A stretch of 48,786 nt of DNA from DATAQC01 sp046263055 (GCA_046263055.1 JBHELO010000148.1:1-48786); one strand, 5' to 3'. Positions 23,968-32,906 are shown, counted from the stretch's first letter. Made by a program: numbers and translations. Notes: a model not told the origin generated them from the sequence alone.

Positions 23968-25608
23968 TCAGCAGGCGTCGTGGTCCGCTGCCAGCAGACG
24001 GAGTTGGAGGCGCACCTCGCCGGGCCGGCAGGCGTCCACCTCGGTCCAGTTGCCGCCGGCCTGACGGAGAGTCGCCTGGCCCGCCGCCACACCCCACCGG
24101 GCGGTGAACCGTATGCGCACGAGGACGGGGCCGGCGGCGGCCACCGACAAGACGGCGGCGTCACCGTCGAGGCGCACGAGGCGGGCCGGTCCCTCCACGA
24201 TGCCGGCGGCGCCCTCCACCTCGAAGACCCGCCAGTGGGCGTCGGACCAGGCCAGCCGCAGGCCGGGGACCCCTGCGTCGACCAGGCCGCCCTCCTCCTG
24301 GGCCGCGTAGTCGAGGGGCACGTCGGGCAGGGCCACCCACCGCACGCCGTTGTCGAGCAGCCATGCCCGGTAGGAGGACGGCGAGAGGCCTCCGGGGCGG
24401 TAAAAGACGGGGTTGTCGGCGGTGTCCAACTGGCGCTCCCAGCCCCGGGCCAGGGACACCGTCGGCGCCGCGTATGCCGCCTCCCAGTGGCGGCGAGTGG
24501 GGACGATCTCGACCCGCCCCAGGGGTTCCTCGTGGTCGGCCAGGAAGCCGAGCAGCGGTGCGAAGTAGCCGGCCTTGGTCGACGGGTCGCGCCGGTCGTT
24601 CGGCGAGGTGGCGAACACCGGCTTCCACTGCATGATCTGGAGGGGGATCACGAGGGCGGTGAGCACGACCCGGCGGTGGGGCCACAACAGGCACGCGGCC
24701 AGGGGCGCGCCCAGGCACTCGCCCAGCCGGCTGATGTTGCCGCCGACCGGGGTGGGCAGGAAGTAGCTGGCCACCGTGGCGGCCAGGTACAAGGCGGCGG
24801 CCAGGCGCACGGCCCGCTCGTGGTGGGGCACGAGCACCAGTACAAGGGCCATCACCGCCGCGAACTCCAAGAAGTCCGAGAGCGGAAACGGCATGGTTCC
24901 CTGCCCGGGGAACAGGAGGCCCAGGCTCACCACCACCACCGCCGGCACCGCCACCAGCAGGATGAGGGCGATGCGGCGGCGCGGCCACGACGCCACCAGC
25001 CAGGCGGCGCTGACCAGCACGAGGAAGGCGCCGGCCAGCGGGCTGGCCAGTACCGACGCCGCGCCCAGGGCGACGGCCAGCCGGGAGTGCCGGCGCGTCG
25101 CCGCCCAGTAGGCGGTGAGGGCCAGCGCCTCGCCGAGCAGGAAGGGCAGCTGGCCGATGGCCACCTGCACCATGGTGCCCGCCGCGAAGAGGATGGAGCC
25201 AGCTCGGGCCGAGGTGCCGAAGTGCCCGATGACCAGGCGGTCGAAGGCCCAGGCGGCCAGGGCGGCGCTGAGGATCTCGGTGACCTGGACCCCGATCACC
25301 CCGGCGACGGGCGGGAAGATCACGCTGTACCCGGGGGCCCAGTGGCCGCTGTACCACTGGCTGTCCCAGAGGGTCAGGCCGCTGCGGTGGAACAGGCCCA
25401 CGCGGTAGAGCTGAGCGGGCAGGTCGACGCCGTGCCAGCCCATGGCAACCGCCGCGGTGGCCAGGGCGGCGGCGATCAGGGGGCAGACGGCGGCCGGCGC
25501 CCAACCGGCCGCCACCTGCGCCCGGCGCCGCCCGTCGGTGGGCGTGGCCGGCGGGCCGGCGGGAGCGCGCTCGGAGGGACCCGGCGCCCGACTACCCGGT
25601 GCGGGCAT
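23968..25608 (-). CDS. Large polytopic membrane protein, glycosyltransferase-C-like
   Basis: 546 residues. About 10-12 helices fill residues 38-325, then a soluble C-terminal domain of some 220 residues with beta character (SYRAWLLDNGVRWVALPDVPLDYA, PVLVRIRFTARWGV). The first external loop reads WDSQWYSGHWAPGYSVIFPPVAG, containing Asp, His and aromatic residues in the position where GT-C enzymes carry their catalytic acid. I do not recognise a named family; a polyprenyl-phosphate-sugar dependent mannosyl- or arabinosyltransferase-like role is only suggested by layout. It starts inside the end of the upstream two-TM gene, so it is co-translated with it. Confidence 0.65.
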   Translation of the reverse strand: MPAPGSRAPGPSERAPAGPPATPTDGRRRAQVAAGWAPAAVCPLIAAALATAAVAMGWHGVDLPAQLYRVGLFHRSGLTLWDSQWYSGHWAPGYSVIFPPVAGVIGVQVTEILSAALAAWAFDRLVIGHFGTSARAGSILFAAGTMVQVAIGQLPFLLGEALALTAYWAATRRHSRLAVALGAASVLASPLAGAFLVLVSAAWLVASWPRRRIALILLVAVPAVVVVSLGLLFPGQGTMPFPLSDFLEFAAVMALVLVLVPHHERAVRLAAALYLAATVASYFLPTPVGGNISRLGECLGAPLAACLLWPHRRVVLTALVIPLQIMQWKPVFATSPNDRRDPSTKAGYFAPLLGFLADHEEPLGRVEIVPTRRHWEAAYAAPTVSLARGWERQLDTADNPVFYRPGGLSPSSYRAWLLDNGVRWVALPDVPLDYAAQEEGGLVDAGVPGLRLAWSDAHWRVFEVEGAAGIVEGPARLVRLDGDAAVLSVAAAGPVLVRIRFTARWGVAAGQATLRQAGGNWTEVDACRPGEVRLQLRLLAADHDAC

Positions 25609-25852
25609 CGGACGGGCCGGTGGTGAACCAGGCGCCGACCAGGGCCAAGACCGCCAGCCCGAGCATGGCGATGCCGTGCTTGACGTGGTGACGGGTGGAC
25701 GCCGCGTCGTGCCCGGGGGCCACCGACGGCAGCGAGGATGCCGAGGTCGTGAAGTACATGACGGCCAGGGCCACGCACGCCACCGCCGCGACCGCCAGCA
25801 GCACCGTCAACGGCCGCACGGCGAGTCGCCTGGCTCCGGCCACCTGGGGCAC
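25592..25852 (-). CDS. Small two-helix membrane protein
   Basis: 86 residues with helices at about 14-34 (VLLAVAAVACVALAVMYF) and 58-77 (HGIAMLGLAVLALVGAWF), joined by a polar His-containing loop (APGHDAASTRHHVKHG). It overlaps the following membrane protein by 17 bp, so the two are translationally coupled. Unrecognised; short proteins of this kind are common in actinobacterial envelope operons. Confidence 0.6.
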   Translation of the reverse strand: MPQVAGARRLAVRPLTVLLAVAAVACVALAVMYFTTSASSLPSVAPGHDAASTRHHVKHGIAMLGLAVLALVGAWFTTGPSDARTG

Positions 25853-25927
25853 CTCCTCGCTCGCCTCACCCGTCGATCCTAGACGCCCGGGCCGGGGCCG
25901 GCGCCGATGCCCGCCTGTCCGCGGTGG

Positions 25928-26728
25928 TCAGCCGAGCACGTCGCGCGTCGTCATCCGGGCCCAGGCGGCGAGCATGAACAGCCCCGTCCAGCAGGCCTGG
26001 ATGAGCAGGTCCTGGCCGATGTTCCCCCACGCCACCGGCGAGCGCATGAGGTCACCGAAGCTCAGCCACCCGTGGGTCAGGAGCAGCGGGTGGATGGCGT
26101 GCAACTGGGGGATGGCGTCGAGGACCTGGCTGAAGATGGCCACCCCGGTGGTGGCGGCGATGGCGCCCACCGGCGACTCGGTGAAGGTGGAGATGAGCAC
26201 GCCGACGGCGGCCAGGCCGATCATGGAGGCGCCCACCACGGCGGCCGCGGCCAGGGCCCGGGCCACGCCCTGCCCGGCCCCGATGGTGGTGCCGGAAAGG
26301 GTCACCACCCGGCCGACGGGAAAGAACAGCCACCCGACGGCCAGCCCGGTGACGGCCACCGCCAACGCCCCGACCAGGCAGAACACGACCGCGGCCCCAA
26401 ACTTGGACAGCACGAAGCGGGTCCGCCCCACCGGGCGGACGAGGAGGTAGCGCAGCGTGCCCAGGCTGGCCTCGCCGGCCACCGTGTCGCCCGCCACCAC
26501 CGAGACGGTGAGGGGCAGGAAGAAGGGGACGACAACAGTGAGCCCGGCCAGGGCCGCGAAGACCCCGTTGTGCGACACCTGGTCCAAGAACGTGGGGCCC
26601 CGACCGCCCTCGGGCCCGCCCGAGAGGCGCACGGCCAGGGAGAGCAGGGCGGGGATGACGGCTAGCACGATGAGCAGGCCGCGGGTGCGCATCCGCCCGA
26701 AGGTCAGGCCCAGCTCACTGCGCAACAT
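25928..26728 (-). CDS. ABC-2 type permease
   Basis: 266 residues, six hydrophobic helices. The N-terminal cytoplasmic segment LRSELGLTFGRMRTRGLL precedes helix 1. AGDTVAGEASLGTLRYLLVRPVGRTRFVLSK is the coupling motif of the ABC-2/NatB-like family (family aGEieqGTlryllsrPvsR). It starts 14 bp inside the ATPase gene. With the ATPase and the LolA-like protein upstream it forms a three-gene export unit on the minus strand. The substrate is likely a lipid- or envelope-related compound, by inference only. Confidence 0.88.
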   Translation of the reverse strand: MLRSELGLTFGRMRTRGLLIVLAVIPALLSLAVRLSGGPEGGRGPTFLDQVSHNGVFAALAGLTVVVPFFLPLTVSVVAGDTVAGEASLGTLRYLLVRPVGRTRFVLSKFGAAVVFCLVGALAVAVTGLAVGWLFFPVGRVVTLSGTTIGAGQGVARALAAAAVVGASMIGLAAVGVLISTFTESPVGAIAATTGVAIFSQVLDAIPQLHAIHPLLLTHGWLSFGDLMRSPVAWGNIGQDLLIQACWTGLFMLAAWARMTTRDVLG

Positions 26729-27689
26729 CGAAGCCCTCCCCGGTGAGCGAGACGAACAGATCCTCGAGCGTCGGCTGCACCGAGTGCAGCGCCCGGACGC
26801 GAACGCCGGCCCGGACGAGGGCGGCGTTCACATCTTCGGGGGCGGCGCCCAGCATTTCGGCGTCGAGCACCGCGGTGTTGGCCTGGGAGGTCTCCGCCGC
26901 CACCTGCTGCACCAGCCCGATGCCGGGTGTGGCCCGCAGGGTGGCCAGGGCGTCGCCAGCGTCAGGGGTCTCCACCCGCAGGGTCGGGCGCTGGGCGTCG
27001 CGCAGCTCGCCCAGCGTGCCCGACGCCACCGTGCGGCCGCTGAAGAGAACGGCGGCGTGGGTGCAGACCTGCTCGACCTCCGACAGCAGGTGGCTGGACA
27101 GGAAGACGGTCGTCCCCTCGGCCGCCAGCTTGCGGACAAGGTTGCGCACCTCCCGGGTGCCCTGGGGGTCGAGGCCGTTGGTGGGCTCGTCGAGCACCAG
27201 CAGCTCGACCTCGCGCACCAGGGCGCCGGCCAGGGCCAGGCGCTGGCGCATGCCCAGGGAGTAGGCCCGCACCCTTTTTGTACCGGTGGCGCCCAGCCCC
27301 ACCCGCTCCAGGGCGTCGTCGATGCGCACCCGTCGCCCCGCCCGGTCGGGTCGGGGGCCGACGGCGTCGAAGCGCTCGAGGTTCCCCCGCCCCGACAGGT
27401 AGGGGTAGAAGGCCGGCCCCTCGATGACCGCCCCCACCGAGGGAAGCACCTGGGCGCCGGCCACCGGCAGTGCCTCGCCGAGCAGCCGTACCCGGCCGGC
27501 GGTCGGAAAGGCAAGGCCCAGGAGCATGCGGATGGTGGTGGTCTTGCCCGACCCGTTGGGCCCGAGGAACCCGTACACCGAGCCCCGGGGGACGGCCAGG
27601 TCCAGGTTGTCGACCACGACCTGCTCGCCGAAGCGCTTGGTCAGCCCCGACGTCTCGATGGCCAGCCCGTCGGCCGCCCCGGGGGCCAC
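26715..27689 (-). CDS. ABC transporter ATP-binding protein
   Basis: 324 residues from GTG 27689, 2 bp after the LolA-like stop. Walker A GPNGSGKTT (43-51), signature YSLGMRQR (143-150), Walker B LLVLDEPTNGLDP (163-175), and the switch His in FLSSHLLSEVEQVC. The C-terminal about 100 residues form a regulatory tail as in BcrA/NatA-type exporters. Signature SLGMRQ in place of SGGQ is normal for this group. Partner permease overlaps its 3' end. Confidence 0.92.
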   Translation of the reverse strand: MAPGAADGLAIETSGLTKRFGEQVVVDNLDLAVPRGSVYGFLGPNGSGKTTTIRMLLGLAFPTAGRVRLLGEALPVAGAQVLPSVGAVIEGPAFYPYLSGRGNLERFDAVGPRPDRAGRRVRIDDALERVGLGATGTKRVRAYSLGMRQRLALAGALVREVELLVLDEPTNGLDPQGTREVRNLVRKLAAEGTTVFLSSHLLSEVEQVCTHAAVLFSGRTVASGTLGELRDAQRPTLRVETPDAGDALATLRATPGIGLVQQVAAETSQANTAVLDAEMLGAAPEDVNAALVRAGVRVRALHSVQPTLEDLFVSLTGEGFDVAQ

Positions 27690-27691
27690 GG

Positions 27692-28885
27692 TCAGTGGCC
27701 GGCGGCGGCGGCCTCGAGCGCCGCCTCGGGGACGGCGCCGACCAGGAGGGTCCCCTTGTCGGTCAGCAGGACGTTGAAGAGCGAGGTGTGGACCAGGTGG
27801 CCCGAGCCCCAGGATCCCGACACCGCACTGCCCAGCTTGGAGAGGTTGGCCACCGTGGGGTTGGTCCCGTCGGAGCCCAGGTCGATCACGGCCACCGAGT
27901 CCCACCCGGTCCCCACGACCTGCGTCGACCGGTCGGCGCCCGTCTGGGAGCCGGTGGGCGGGGTGGTCGGCTCGGCGAGGGAGCCACTGGGGCCGCCCTT
28001 CACCTGGGGGCCGCTGGGCCCGTTCTCGGAGTGCGCCGGCAAGAGCAGGTCGGCGGCCGAGTGGGCCTCGGTCACGGTGGCGCCGGGCGGGGGCGTGAAG
28101 GAGAAGTTGGAGGCCGCGGGCACGCTCATGTCCAGCGAGCTGAAGCCGACGTCGACGGCCGGGGTCCCCGAGTCCTTGGCCAGCACCTGCACCCGCAGGG
28201 GCAGGCCGGTGGCCGAGTCCACGGCCACCACCACGTCGGCCACCAGCGTGGTCGCCGACCGGGGAGCCAGGACGAGCTCGTAGGCCGGGCGGCCGGCCAC
28301 CGTCACGGTGTCACGCACGAACACCCGGGTGGTGGCGTCCACCGAGTCGAGGAAGTGCTGGGCCAGGGCCTGGGGCGTGGGCGCCACCTCGGTGGGGTCG
28401 GTGCCCGGGTGCTGGTTGGTGTCGCTGCCGCCGGCGTCGCCCTGCAGGGCCAGATGGCTGACCTGCTGGCCCGAGCTCTGCCAGTCCCACACGTCGGTGC
28501 CATGCTTCACCAGGTCGCTCTCGGCCAGGGTGGAGGGAAGGCGCAGCCGGATGTCGGAGCCGGCCTGCCAGACGTCCATGGAGTGGGCGCCGGTCAGGAG
28601 ATCGGTGGCGAAGCTGCCCTGGTCGCCCATCACCGAGCCGAGGTCGGGGAGGCCGAGGTGGGGCGACGAGGTGATGGTGCCGGCCAGGCCGGGCACCGAC
28701 GCCTGCTCCACCTTGGCCACCAGGTCGGCGGCGGAGACGGGTGGCAGGTTGGGCGGGGCGTCGGCGCCGGCCAGGGTCGGGACCATGGCGTAGGCCCCGA
28801 GCATGGCCACGCCCGCCAACGGGGCGGCCAGCCAGCGCAGGCGGGTGGGGGCGGCAGGACGGGAGGAGCGTCGCAACCGAGACAT
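27692..28885 (-). CDS. LolA/RseB-like lipoprotein-carrier-fold membrane-anchored protein
   Basis: 397 residues from ATG 28885. A TTG at 28945 with GAGG upstream would add a 20-residue stretch LLILACCTGG that resembles a lipobox, so it cannot be excluded. One N-terminal helix (WLAAPLAGVAMLGAYAMVPTLAG), then a LolA/RseB-like half-barrel: SAADLVAKVEQASVPGLAGTI, MDVWQAGSDIRLRLPS, DVWDWQSSGQQVSHLAL, RPAYELVLAPRS, VVVAVDSATGLPLRVQV and VDVGFSSLDMSVP. These are the usual LolA/DUF2092 blocks. In Actinobacteria such proteins precede an ABC ATPase and permease exactly as here. Likely extracytoplasmic partner of the exporter, perhaps binding a lipid. Divergent from the two-component system. Confidence 0.75.
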   Translation of the reverse strand: MSRLRRSSRPAAPTRLRWLAAPLAGVAMLGAYAMVPTLAGADAPPNLPPVSAADLVAKVEQASVPGLAGTITSSPHLGLPDLGSVMGDQGSFATDLLTGAHSMDVWQAGSDIRLRLPSTLAESDLVKHGTDVWDWQSSGQQVSHLALQGDAGGSDTNQHPGTDPTEVAPTPQALAQHFLDSVDATTRVFVRDTVTVAGRPAYELVLAPRSATTLVADVVVAVDSATGLPLRVQVLAKDSGTPAVDVGFSSLDMSVPAASNFSFTPPPGATVTEAHSAADLLLPAHSENGPSGPQVKGGPSGSLAEPTTPPTGSQTGADRSTQVVGTGWDSVAVIDLGSDGTNPTVANLSKLGSAVSGSWGSGHLVHTSLFNVLLTDKGTLLVGAVPEAALEAAAAGH

Positions 28886-28935
28886 GCCACCAGTGCAGCA
28901 CGCCAGGATGAGGAGGATCGAAGCGATCGCTAAGA

Positions 28936-28958
28936 AGTTCCTCAATTCCAGTTCCTCA
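28936..28958. repeat. Direct repeat in the divergent LolA-like / two-component promoter
   Basis: AGTTCCTCA occurs at 28936-28944 and 28950-28958, a 14-bp period, and the match continues loosely (x-T-y-CC) after each copy. It lies in the AT-richer gap between the divergent LolA-like gene and the OmpR-type regulator. OmpR/PhoB regulators bind direct repeats, so autoregulation and control of the exporter are plausible. The usual period is 10-11 bp, which weakens the case. Confidence 0.55.
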
Positions 28959-28989
28959 GTCCCGCCTTCGGCGGTACCCGCCCACGAAG

Positions 28990-29670
28990 ATGGTGGCCGT
29001 GCGCATCCTGGTGGTGGACGACGAGCCCGCCGTGCAGGCCTCCCTCGAGCGCCTGCTCCGCCAGGCCGGCTACCAGGTGGACGCCGCCGCCGACGGGCGC
29101 CAGGCCCTGAGCGCCATCGGGGAGGCCCCGCCCGACGCCGTGGTGCTCGACGTGGTCATGCCCGGCCTCGACGGCCTGGAGGTGACCCGACGGTTGCGGG
29201 GCATGGGCGACAGCACGCCGGTGCTGCTCCTCACCGCCCGCCACGAGGTGTCGGACCGGGTGGCGGGCCTCGACGCCGGGGCCGACGACTACCTGGCCAA
29301 GCCGTTCGCGGTGGAGGAGCTGCTGGCCCGGCTGCGGGCGTTGCTGCGGCGCTCGGGCGCCGACGACTCGGCCGAGCTCCGGGTGGGGGACTTGGTCCTC
29401 GACCCCGAGGCCCACCAGGCCAGCCGCGCCGGGCGGCCCCTCGACCTGACCCGCACCGAGTTCGCCCTCCTCCAGCTGTTCATGGCCAACGTCGGCAAGG
29501 CCCTCACCCGCTCGGCTATCTACCAGGCGGTGTGGGGCTACGACTTCGGGCCGGGCTCCAACTCCCTGGACGTGTACGTCGGCTACCTGCGGCGCAAGAC
29601 GGAGGCGGCCGGGGGACCCCGGGTGCTGCACACCCTGCGGGGCGTCGGCTTCGTGCTCCGACGCCCGTGA
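28990..29670 (+). CDS. OmpR/PhoB-family response regulator (MprA-like)
   Basis: 226 residues, ATG 28990; GTG 28999 (VRILVVDDEP) is an equal alternative. Receiver with D10/D11, phosphoacceptor D54 (AVVLDVVMPGLDG), Thr in LLLTARHE and Lys in YLAKPFAVEELLARLRALLRR. The C-terminal winged helix RPLDLTRTEFALLQLF to SNSLDVYVGYLRRKTEAAGGPRVLHTLRGVGFVLR is the PhoB type. Closest in style to actinobacterial MprA/TrcR regulators. It is co-directional with the kinase 114 bp downstream and divergent from the LolA-like/ABC unit it may control. Confidence 0.94.
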   Translation: MVAVRILVVDDEPAVQASLERLLRQAGYQVDAAADGRQALSAIGEAPPDAVVLDVVMPGLDGLEVTRRLRGMGDSTPVLLLTARHEVSDRVAGLDAGADDYLAKPFAVEELLARLRALLRRSGADDSAELRVGDLVLDPEAHQASRAGRPLDLTRTEFALLQLFMANVGKALTRSAIYQAVWGYDFGPGSNSLDVYVGYLRRKTEAAGGPRVLHTLRGVGFVLRRP

Positions 29671-29723
29671 GCCGGTGAGGGTCAGGACGGAGGCCACCGA
29701 CGCAGGGCCGGCATCACTGCTCT

Positions 29724-29745
29724 GCGGTTCCCGACGTCGAACCGC
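29724..29745 (+). other. Hairpin between response regulator and kinase genes
   Basis: Perfect inverted repeat GCGGTTC (29724-29730) / GAACCGC (29739-29745) with an 8-base loop, in the 114-bp gap between the two genes. It could reduce kinase expression relative to the regulator, or be an operator. The gap is unusual in a window where partners mostly overlap. Confidence 0.4.
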
Positions 29746-29784
29746 GCCGGTGGTTCCGGCCTGGACCGTGACGGGCGCGCGCCC

Positions 29785-31113
29785 ATGAGGTTCCGGACCC
29801 GGCTCACCCTCGTTGCGGCCGGGGCGGTGGCCGGGGTGCTGGTGGTGGCGTCCGTGGTGGTCTACCTGGCGGTGGCGGCCAGCACCCGCTCCCAGGTGGA
29901 CGACCAGCTTCGCCGCCAGGTGCTGCAGGTGGCGATGCCCGCGCCGGGTGGGCCCCCGCTGTCGGCCGCCGCCGGCGGCGACGGGCAGGTGGTCACCGCC
30001 GACGGCGCCGTCACCCCCCTGCGCCCCGACAGTCTCACCTTGCCGTTCGTGGCCGACGCCCGGGCGGTGGCGGCCGCCGGTCGTGGCTCCCGGTTTCGCG
30101 ACGTCCGGGTGGCGGGCTCCCACCTGCGGGTGCTGGTGGCGCCCCTCGGGGCGGGCCGGGCGGTGGAGCTGGCCGGCCCCCTCGACAGGGTGGACGACCT
30201 CCTCCACCGTCTCCTCGTGGTCCTGTCCCTGGTGACGGCGGGCGGCGTGGCCGCCGCCGCCCTCGCCGGCCGGGTGGTGGCGTCGGCCGCCCTCGGGCCC
30301 GTCCTGCGCCTGCGCGACGCCGCCCGCCAGGTGGCCGGCGCCCGACGGGCCGCCACCCGGGTGCCGGTGGAGGGGGCCGACGAGCTGGCCGACCTCGCCA
30401 CCAGCTTCAACGACATGGTGGCCGCCCTCGAGCGGTCGCTGGCCGCCCAGCGGGCGCTGGTGGCCGACGCGTCCCACGAGCTGCGGACGCCCCTCACCAG
30501 CCTGCGGGCCAACGTGGAGTTCCTCCTGCGGGAGCCCGGGCTGGCGGGGCACGCCCCCCTCCTCGGGGAGCTTCGCGACGAGGCCGAGGACCTGGGTGAC
30601 CTGGTGTCCGATCTGGTCGAGCTGGCCCGCCACGAGGGGGACGACGACGCCGGCGTCGAGGTGCGCCTCGACGAGGTGGCGGCCACCGTCGTCGCCCGTG
30701 CCCGGCGCCGGGCGCCGGGCCTGTCGTTCGTCACCGACCTCCACCCGGTGACGGTGTGCGGCCGGCCCGACCGCCTGGACCGGGCCATCACCAACATCGT
30801 GGACAACGCCGTGAAGTGGAGCCCGCCGGGCGGCGCCGTCGAGGTGTCGGTGGCCGGCGGCGAGGTCGTGGTGCGGGACCACGGGCCGGGCATCGCCCCC
30901 GCCGACATCCCTCACGTGTTCGACCGGTTCTACCGGTCGGGGGACGCCCATCGCCTCCCCGGCTCGGGGCTGGGCCTGGCCATCGTGCGCCAGGTGGCGG
31001 AGGCCCACGGCGGCGTGGTGTCGGCCGAGCGGGCGCCCGACGGCGGCACCCGGCTGCGCCTGTGGCTCCCCGAGGCCGACGGCCCCCCGCCCCCCGACGC
31101 CACCGGGCGGTAG
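29785..31113 (+). CDS. Membrane sensor histidine kinase (MprB-like)
   Basis: 442 residues. Helix 1 about 8-30, a small extracytoplasmic domain about 31-140, helix 2 about 141-165, then a HAMP domain (about 164-216; ALGPVLRLRDAARQVA). HisKA with phosphorylated H231 in ADASHELRTPLTSL. HATPase N-box ITNIVDNAVKWS, DHGPGI (365-370) and GSGLGLAI (393-400). All catalytic motifs intact. It is partner of the preceding regulator; the sensed signal lies outside the membrane and is unknown. Confidence 0.94.
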   Translation: MRFRTRLTLVAAGAVAGVLVVASVVVYLAVAASTRSQVDDQLRRQVLQVAMPAPGGPPLSAAAGGDGQVVTADGAVTPLRPDSLTLPFVADARAVAAAGRGSRFRDVRVAGSHLRVLVAPLGAGRAVELAGPLDRVDDLLHRLLVVLSLVTAGGVAAAALAGRVVASAALGPVLRLRDAARQVAGARRAATRVPVEGADELADLATSFNDMVAALERSLAAQRALVADASHELRTPLTSLRANVEFLLREPGLAGHAPLLGELRDEAEDLGDLVSDLVELARHEGDDDAGVEVRLDEVAATVVARARRRAPGLSFVTDLHPVTVCGRPDRLDRAITNIVDNAVKWSPPGGAVEVSVAGGEVVVRDHGPGIAPADIPHVFDRFYRSGDAHRLPGSGLGLAIVRQVAEAHGGVVSAERAPDGGTRLRLWLPEADGPPPPDATGR

Positions 31114-31237
31114 ACCGGGACCGGCGTCCGTTCCCGTCCCCGCGCGCCGGCCGCAGCCTCCTGCCGCGTCGCCCGCCGGGGGTACCGACAGACCTAGGCT
31201 CGGCGCCGCACGTCATCATCGGCTCTGGAGGGGTCAC

Positions 31238-31669
31238 GTGAACGTCGAGACCGTGGACCAGCAGTACCAGTTGCTGGAGCAGGAGTCCCAGCAGGTGGCC
31301 CAGACCATCGCCAACCTGGCCGCCAAGATGCAGGCGGCGGGGGAGTCGTCCGTCCCCCAGGCCCGCGATTGGCTCCTCGACCTCAGGGGCATCGCCCTGC
31401 AGGTCCAGCAGGAGCAGCTCCAGGTCCAGGCCCTGCTCCAGGCCCTTCACGGGCTGGCGGTGAACACCATGCAGCAGGCCTCCCAGGCCTCGTCGATGCA
31501 GGTGCAAGCGGCGCCGGTGTCGTCGCTGCAGGCCGCGCCCCAGGGCCAGGGCGGGGGCATGTTGTCCCGGTTCATGGGTGGCAACTTCGGCCAGGCCATG
31601 ACCAGCGGCCTGGGCATGGGCGCCGGCTTCGGGCTGGCCGACTCCGTCATCAACTCCATCTTCGGCTGA
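31238..31669 (+). CDS. Gln-rich coiled-coil protein with Gly/Met hydrophobic tail
   Basis: 143 residues, GTG 31238 with GGAGGGG at 31227-31233. About 25 residues are Gln (17%), concentrated in an alpha-helical coiled-coil region (residues 5-90; QQYQLLEQESQQVAQ, QVQQEQLQVQALLQAL). The tail (105-143) is Gly/Met-rich with spaced small residues (FMGGNFGQAMTSGLGMGAG), resembling a glycine-zipper membrane-insertion segment. No signal peptide or cysteines. The good ribosome site and coherent composition support a real gene. I do not recognise the family. It stands alone between the kinase and the respiratory operon. Confidence 0.65.
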   Translation: MNVETVDQQYQLLEQESQQVAQTIANLAAKMQAAGESSVPQARDWLLDLRGIALQVQQEQLQVQALLQALHGLAVNTMQQASQASSMQVQAAPVSSLQAAPQGQGGGMLSRFMGGNFGQAMTSGLGMGAGFGLADSVINSIFG

Positions 31670-32060
31670 CCCGGGTGGCGGCTCGGCGGCGGCCGCCGTC
31701 CCGGCCCGAAGCGCCCTTCCCCGGCGGCCGTCATCCCCTATCATGCGCCCGCGGCGGCTCAGGACCGAAGTCGCACCTTCGGCCCCCGCCATGCGGTCGC
31801 CCCCGGCGAGCCGTGTGACCACCGCCGACCGCCGGACCCGGTAGGGTGCCGGTTTGCCGCCCCCGGCATCAGGGTAACGGGGGTTGGCCCGGCACGCCGG
31901 GCGCCAGAATTCGCCCGGGGGGACGAGGGGGCCACCGACGTCGACGACGACCGGTTCTGGTGTGCGGGGTCACGCCGGAGACCGCCCGCCCAGCCGTCAC
32001 CGTCCGGGCCGGGGTGCCCGACGCGGGCCCGCCGCCGGCCGGGCGGGGCGGGGCCGGGCG
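31670..32060. promoter_or_regulatory. Upstream region of the qcr-cta operon
   Basis: 391 bp with no supported gene; it should carry the promoter of the large respiratory operon. A GC hairpin GCCCGG/CCGGGC at 31887-31902 is present. The qcrC frame is open back to 31884 but that part is Arg/Pro-rich and lacks export features, so I treat it as leader. No clear -10/-35 boxes by eye. Confidence 0.4.
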
Positions 32061-32906
32061 GTGGCCGGGCTGGCCGGCTCCCGGGCCCTGTTGCTCCTGC
32101 CCCCCGCCCTCGCCCTCGCCGCCGCCACCGTCCTGGGGGTGGCCAGAGCTGCCTCCGCCGGCCCCGGCGGTGCGCCCGCCGTCGCCGCCCAGGCCCCGCC
32201 GTCGTCGCCACCGGGCCCCGACGTGGAGCGGATCTTCCTGTCGGACTGCGCGGTGTGCCACGGCAGCGACGCCCGGGGGACGGCACGAGGCCCGAGCCTC
32301 GTGGGCGTGGGTCGGGCCTTCAGCGACTACGAGCTCTCCACCGGGCGCATGCCACTTGTCGGAGCGGGGCGGCCCAACGACCAGTCGGGCCGGGCCCTGC
32401 AGCCGCTGCCCAACCAGACCCAGCAGGACCCCGACCTGGTTGCCCGGCGACACGCTCCCGCCTATCCCCCCCAGACGATCCAGGCGCTGGTGGACTACGT
32501 GGCTGTGCTGACCGGGGGTGGCGGTCCGGACGTCCCGATCGTGCGACCTGGGGACGTCGCCATGGGTGGCGACCTGTTCCGGCTCCAGTGCGCGGCCTGC
32601 CACGCCTGGGCTGGCGATGGCGGCGCCCTGCTGCGCCGGGAGGCGCCCGCCCTGCACTCGGCCACCCCCACCCAGGTCGCCGAGGCGGTGCGGGTGGGCC
32701 CGGGTCAGATGCCGGCCTTCGGCACGGCGGCGCTCACCGACGAGCAGGTGGACTCCGTCGTCGCCTACGTCCGCTACCTGGACCACCCCGACGACCGGGG
32801 CGGCCAGCCCCTGTGGCACATGGGCCCGTTCACCGAAGGGGCGGTGGCCCTGCTGTCGCTGGTCGCCCTGCTCCTCTTCACCCGCTGGATCGGGGAGCGG
32901 GGATGA
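32061..32906 (+). CDS. qcrC: Dihaem cytochrome c subunit of the bcc complex
   Basis: 281 residues from GTG 32061, chosen because it places a signal-anchor helix (ALLLLPPALALAAATVLG) at the N-terminus. Two haem c sites: CAVCH at 63-67 and CAACH at 177-181. Family landmarks are GPSLVGVG, TGRMP and GPGQMPAFG (axial Met). A C-terminal helix (VALLSLVALLLFTRWIG) anchors it, as in actinobacterial QcrC. The first domain has a long insert between TGRMP and the YPPQTI helix (about 30 residues). QcrC passes electrons from QcrA to the CtaC haem c/CuA without soluble cytochrome c. It overlaps qcrA by ATGA. Confidence 0.92.
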   Translation: MAGLAGSRALLLLPPALALAAATVLGVARAASAGPGGAPAVAAQAPPSSPPGPDVERIFLSDCAVCHGSDARGTARGPSLVGVGRAFSDYELSTGRMPLVGAGRPNDQSGRALQPLPNQTQQDPDLVARRHAPAYPPQTIQALVDYVAVLTGGGGPDVPIVRPGDVAMGGDLFRLQCAACHAWAGDGGALLRREAPALHSATPTQVAEAVRVGPGQMPAFGTAALTDEQVDSVVAYVRYLDHPDDRGGQPLWHMGPFTEGAVALLSLVALLLFTRWIGERG

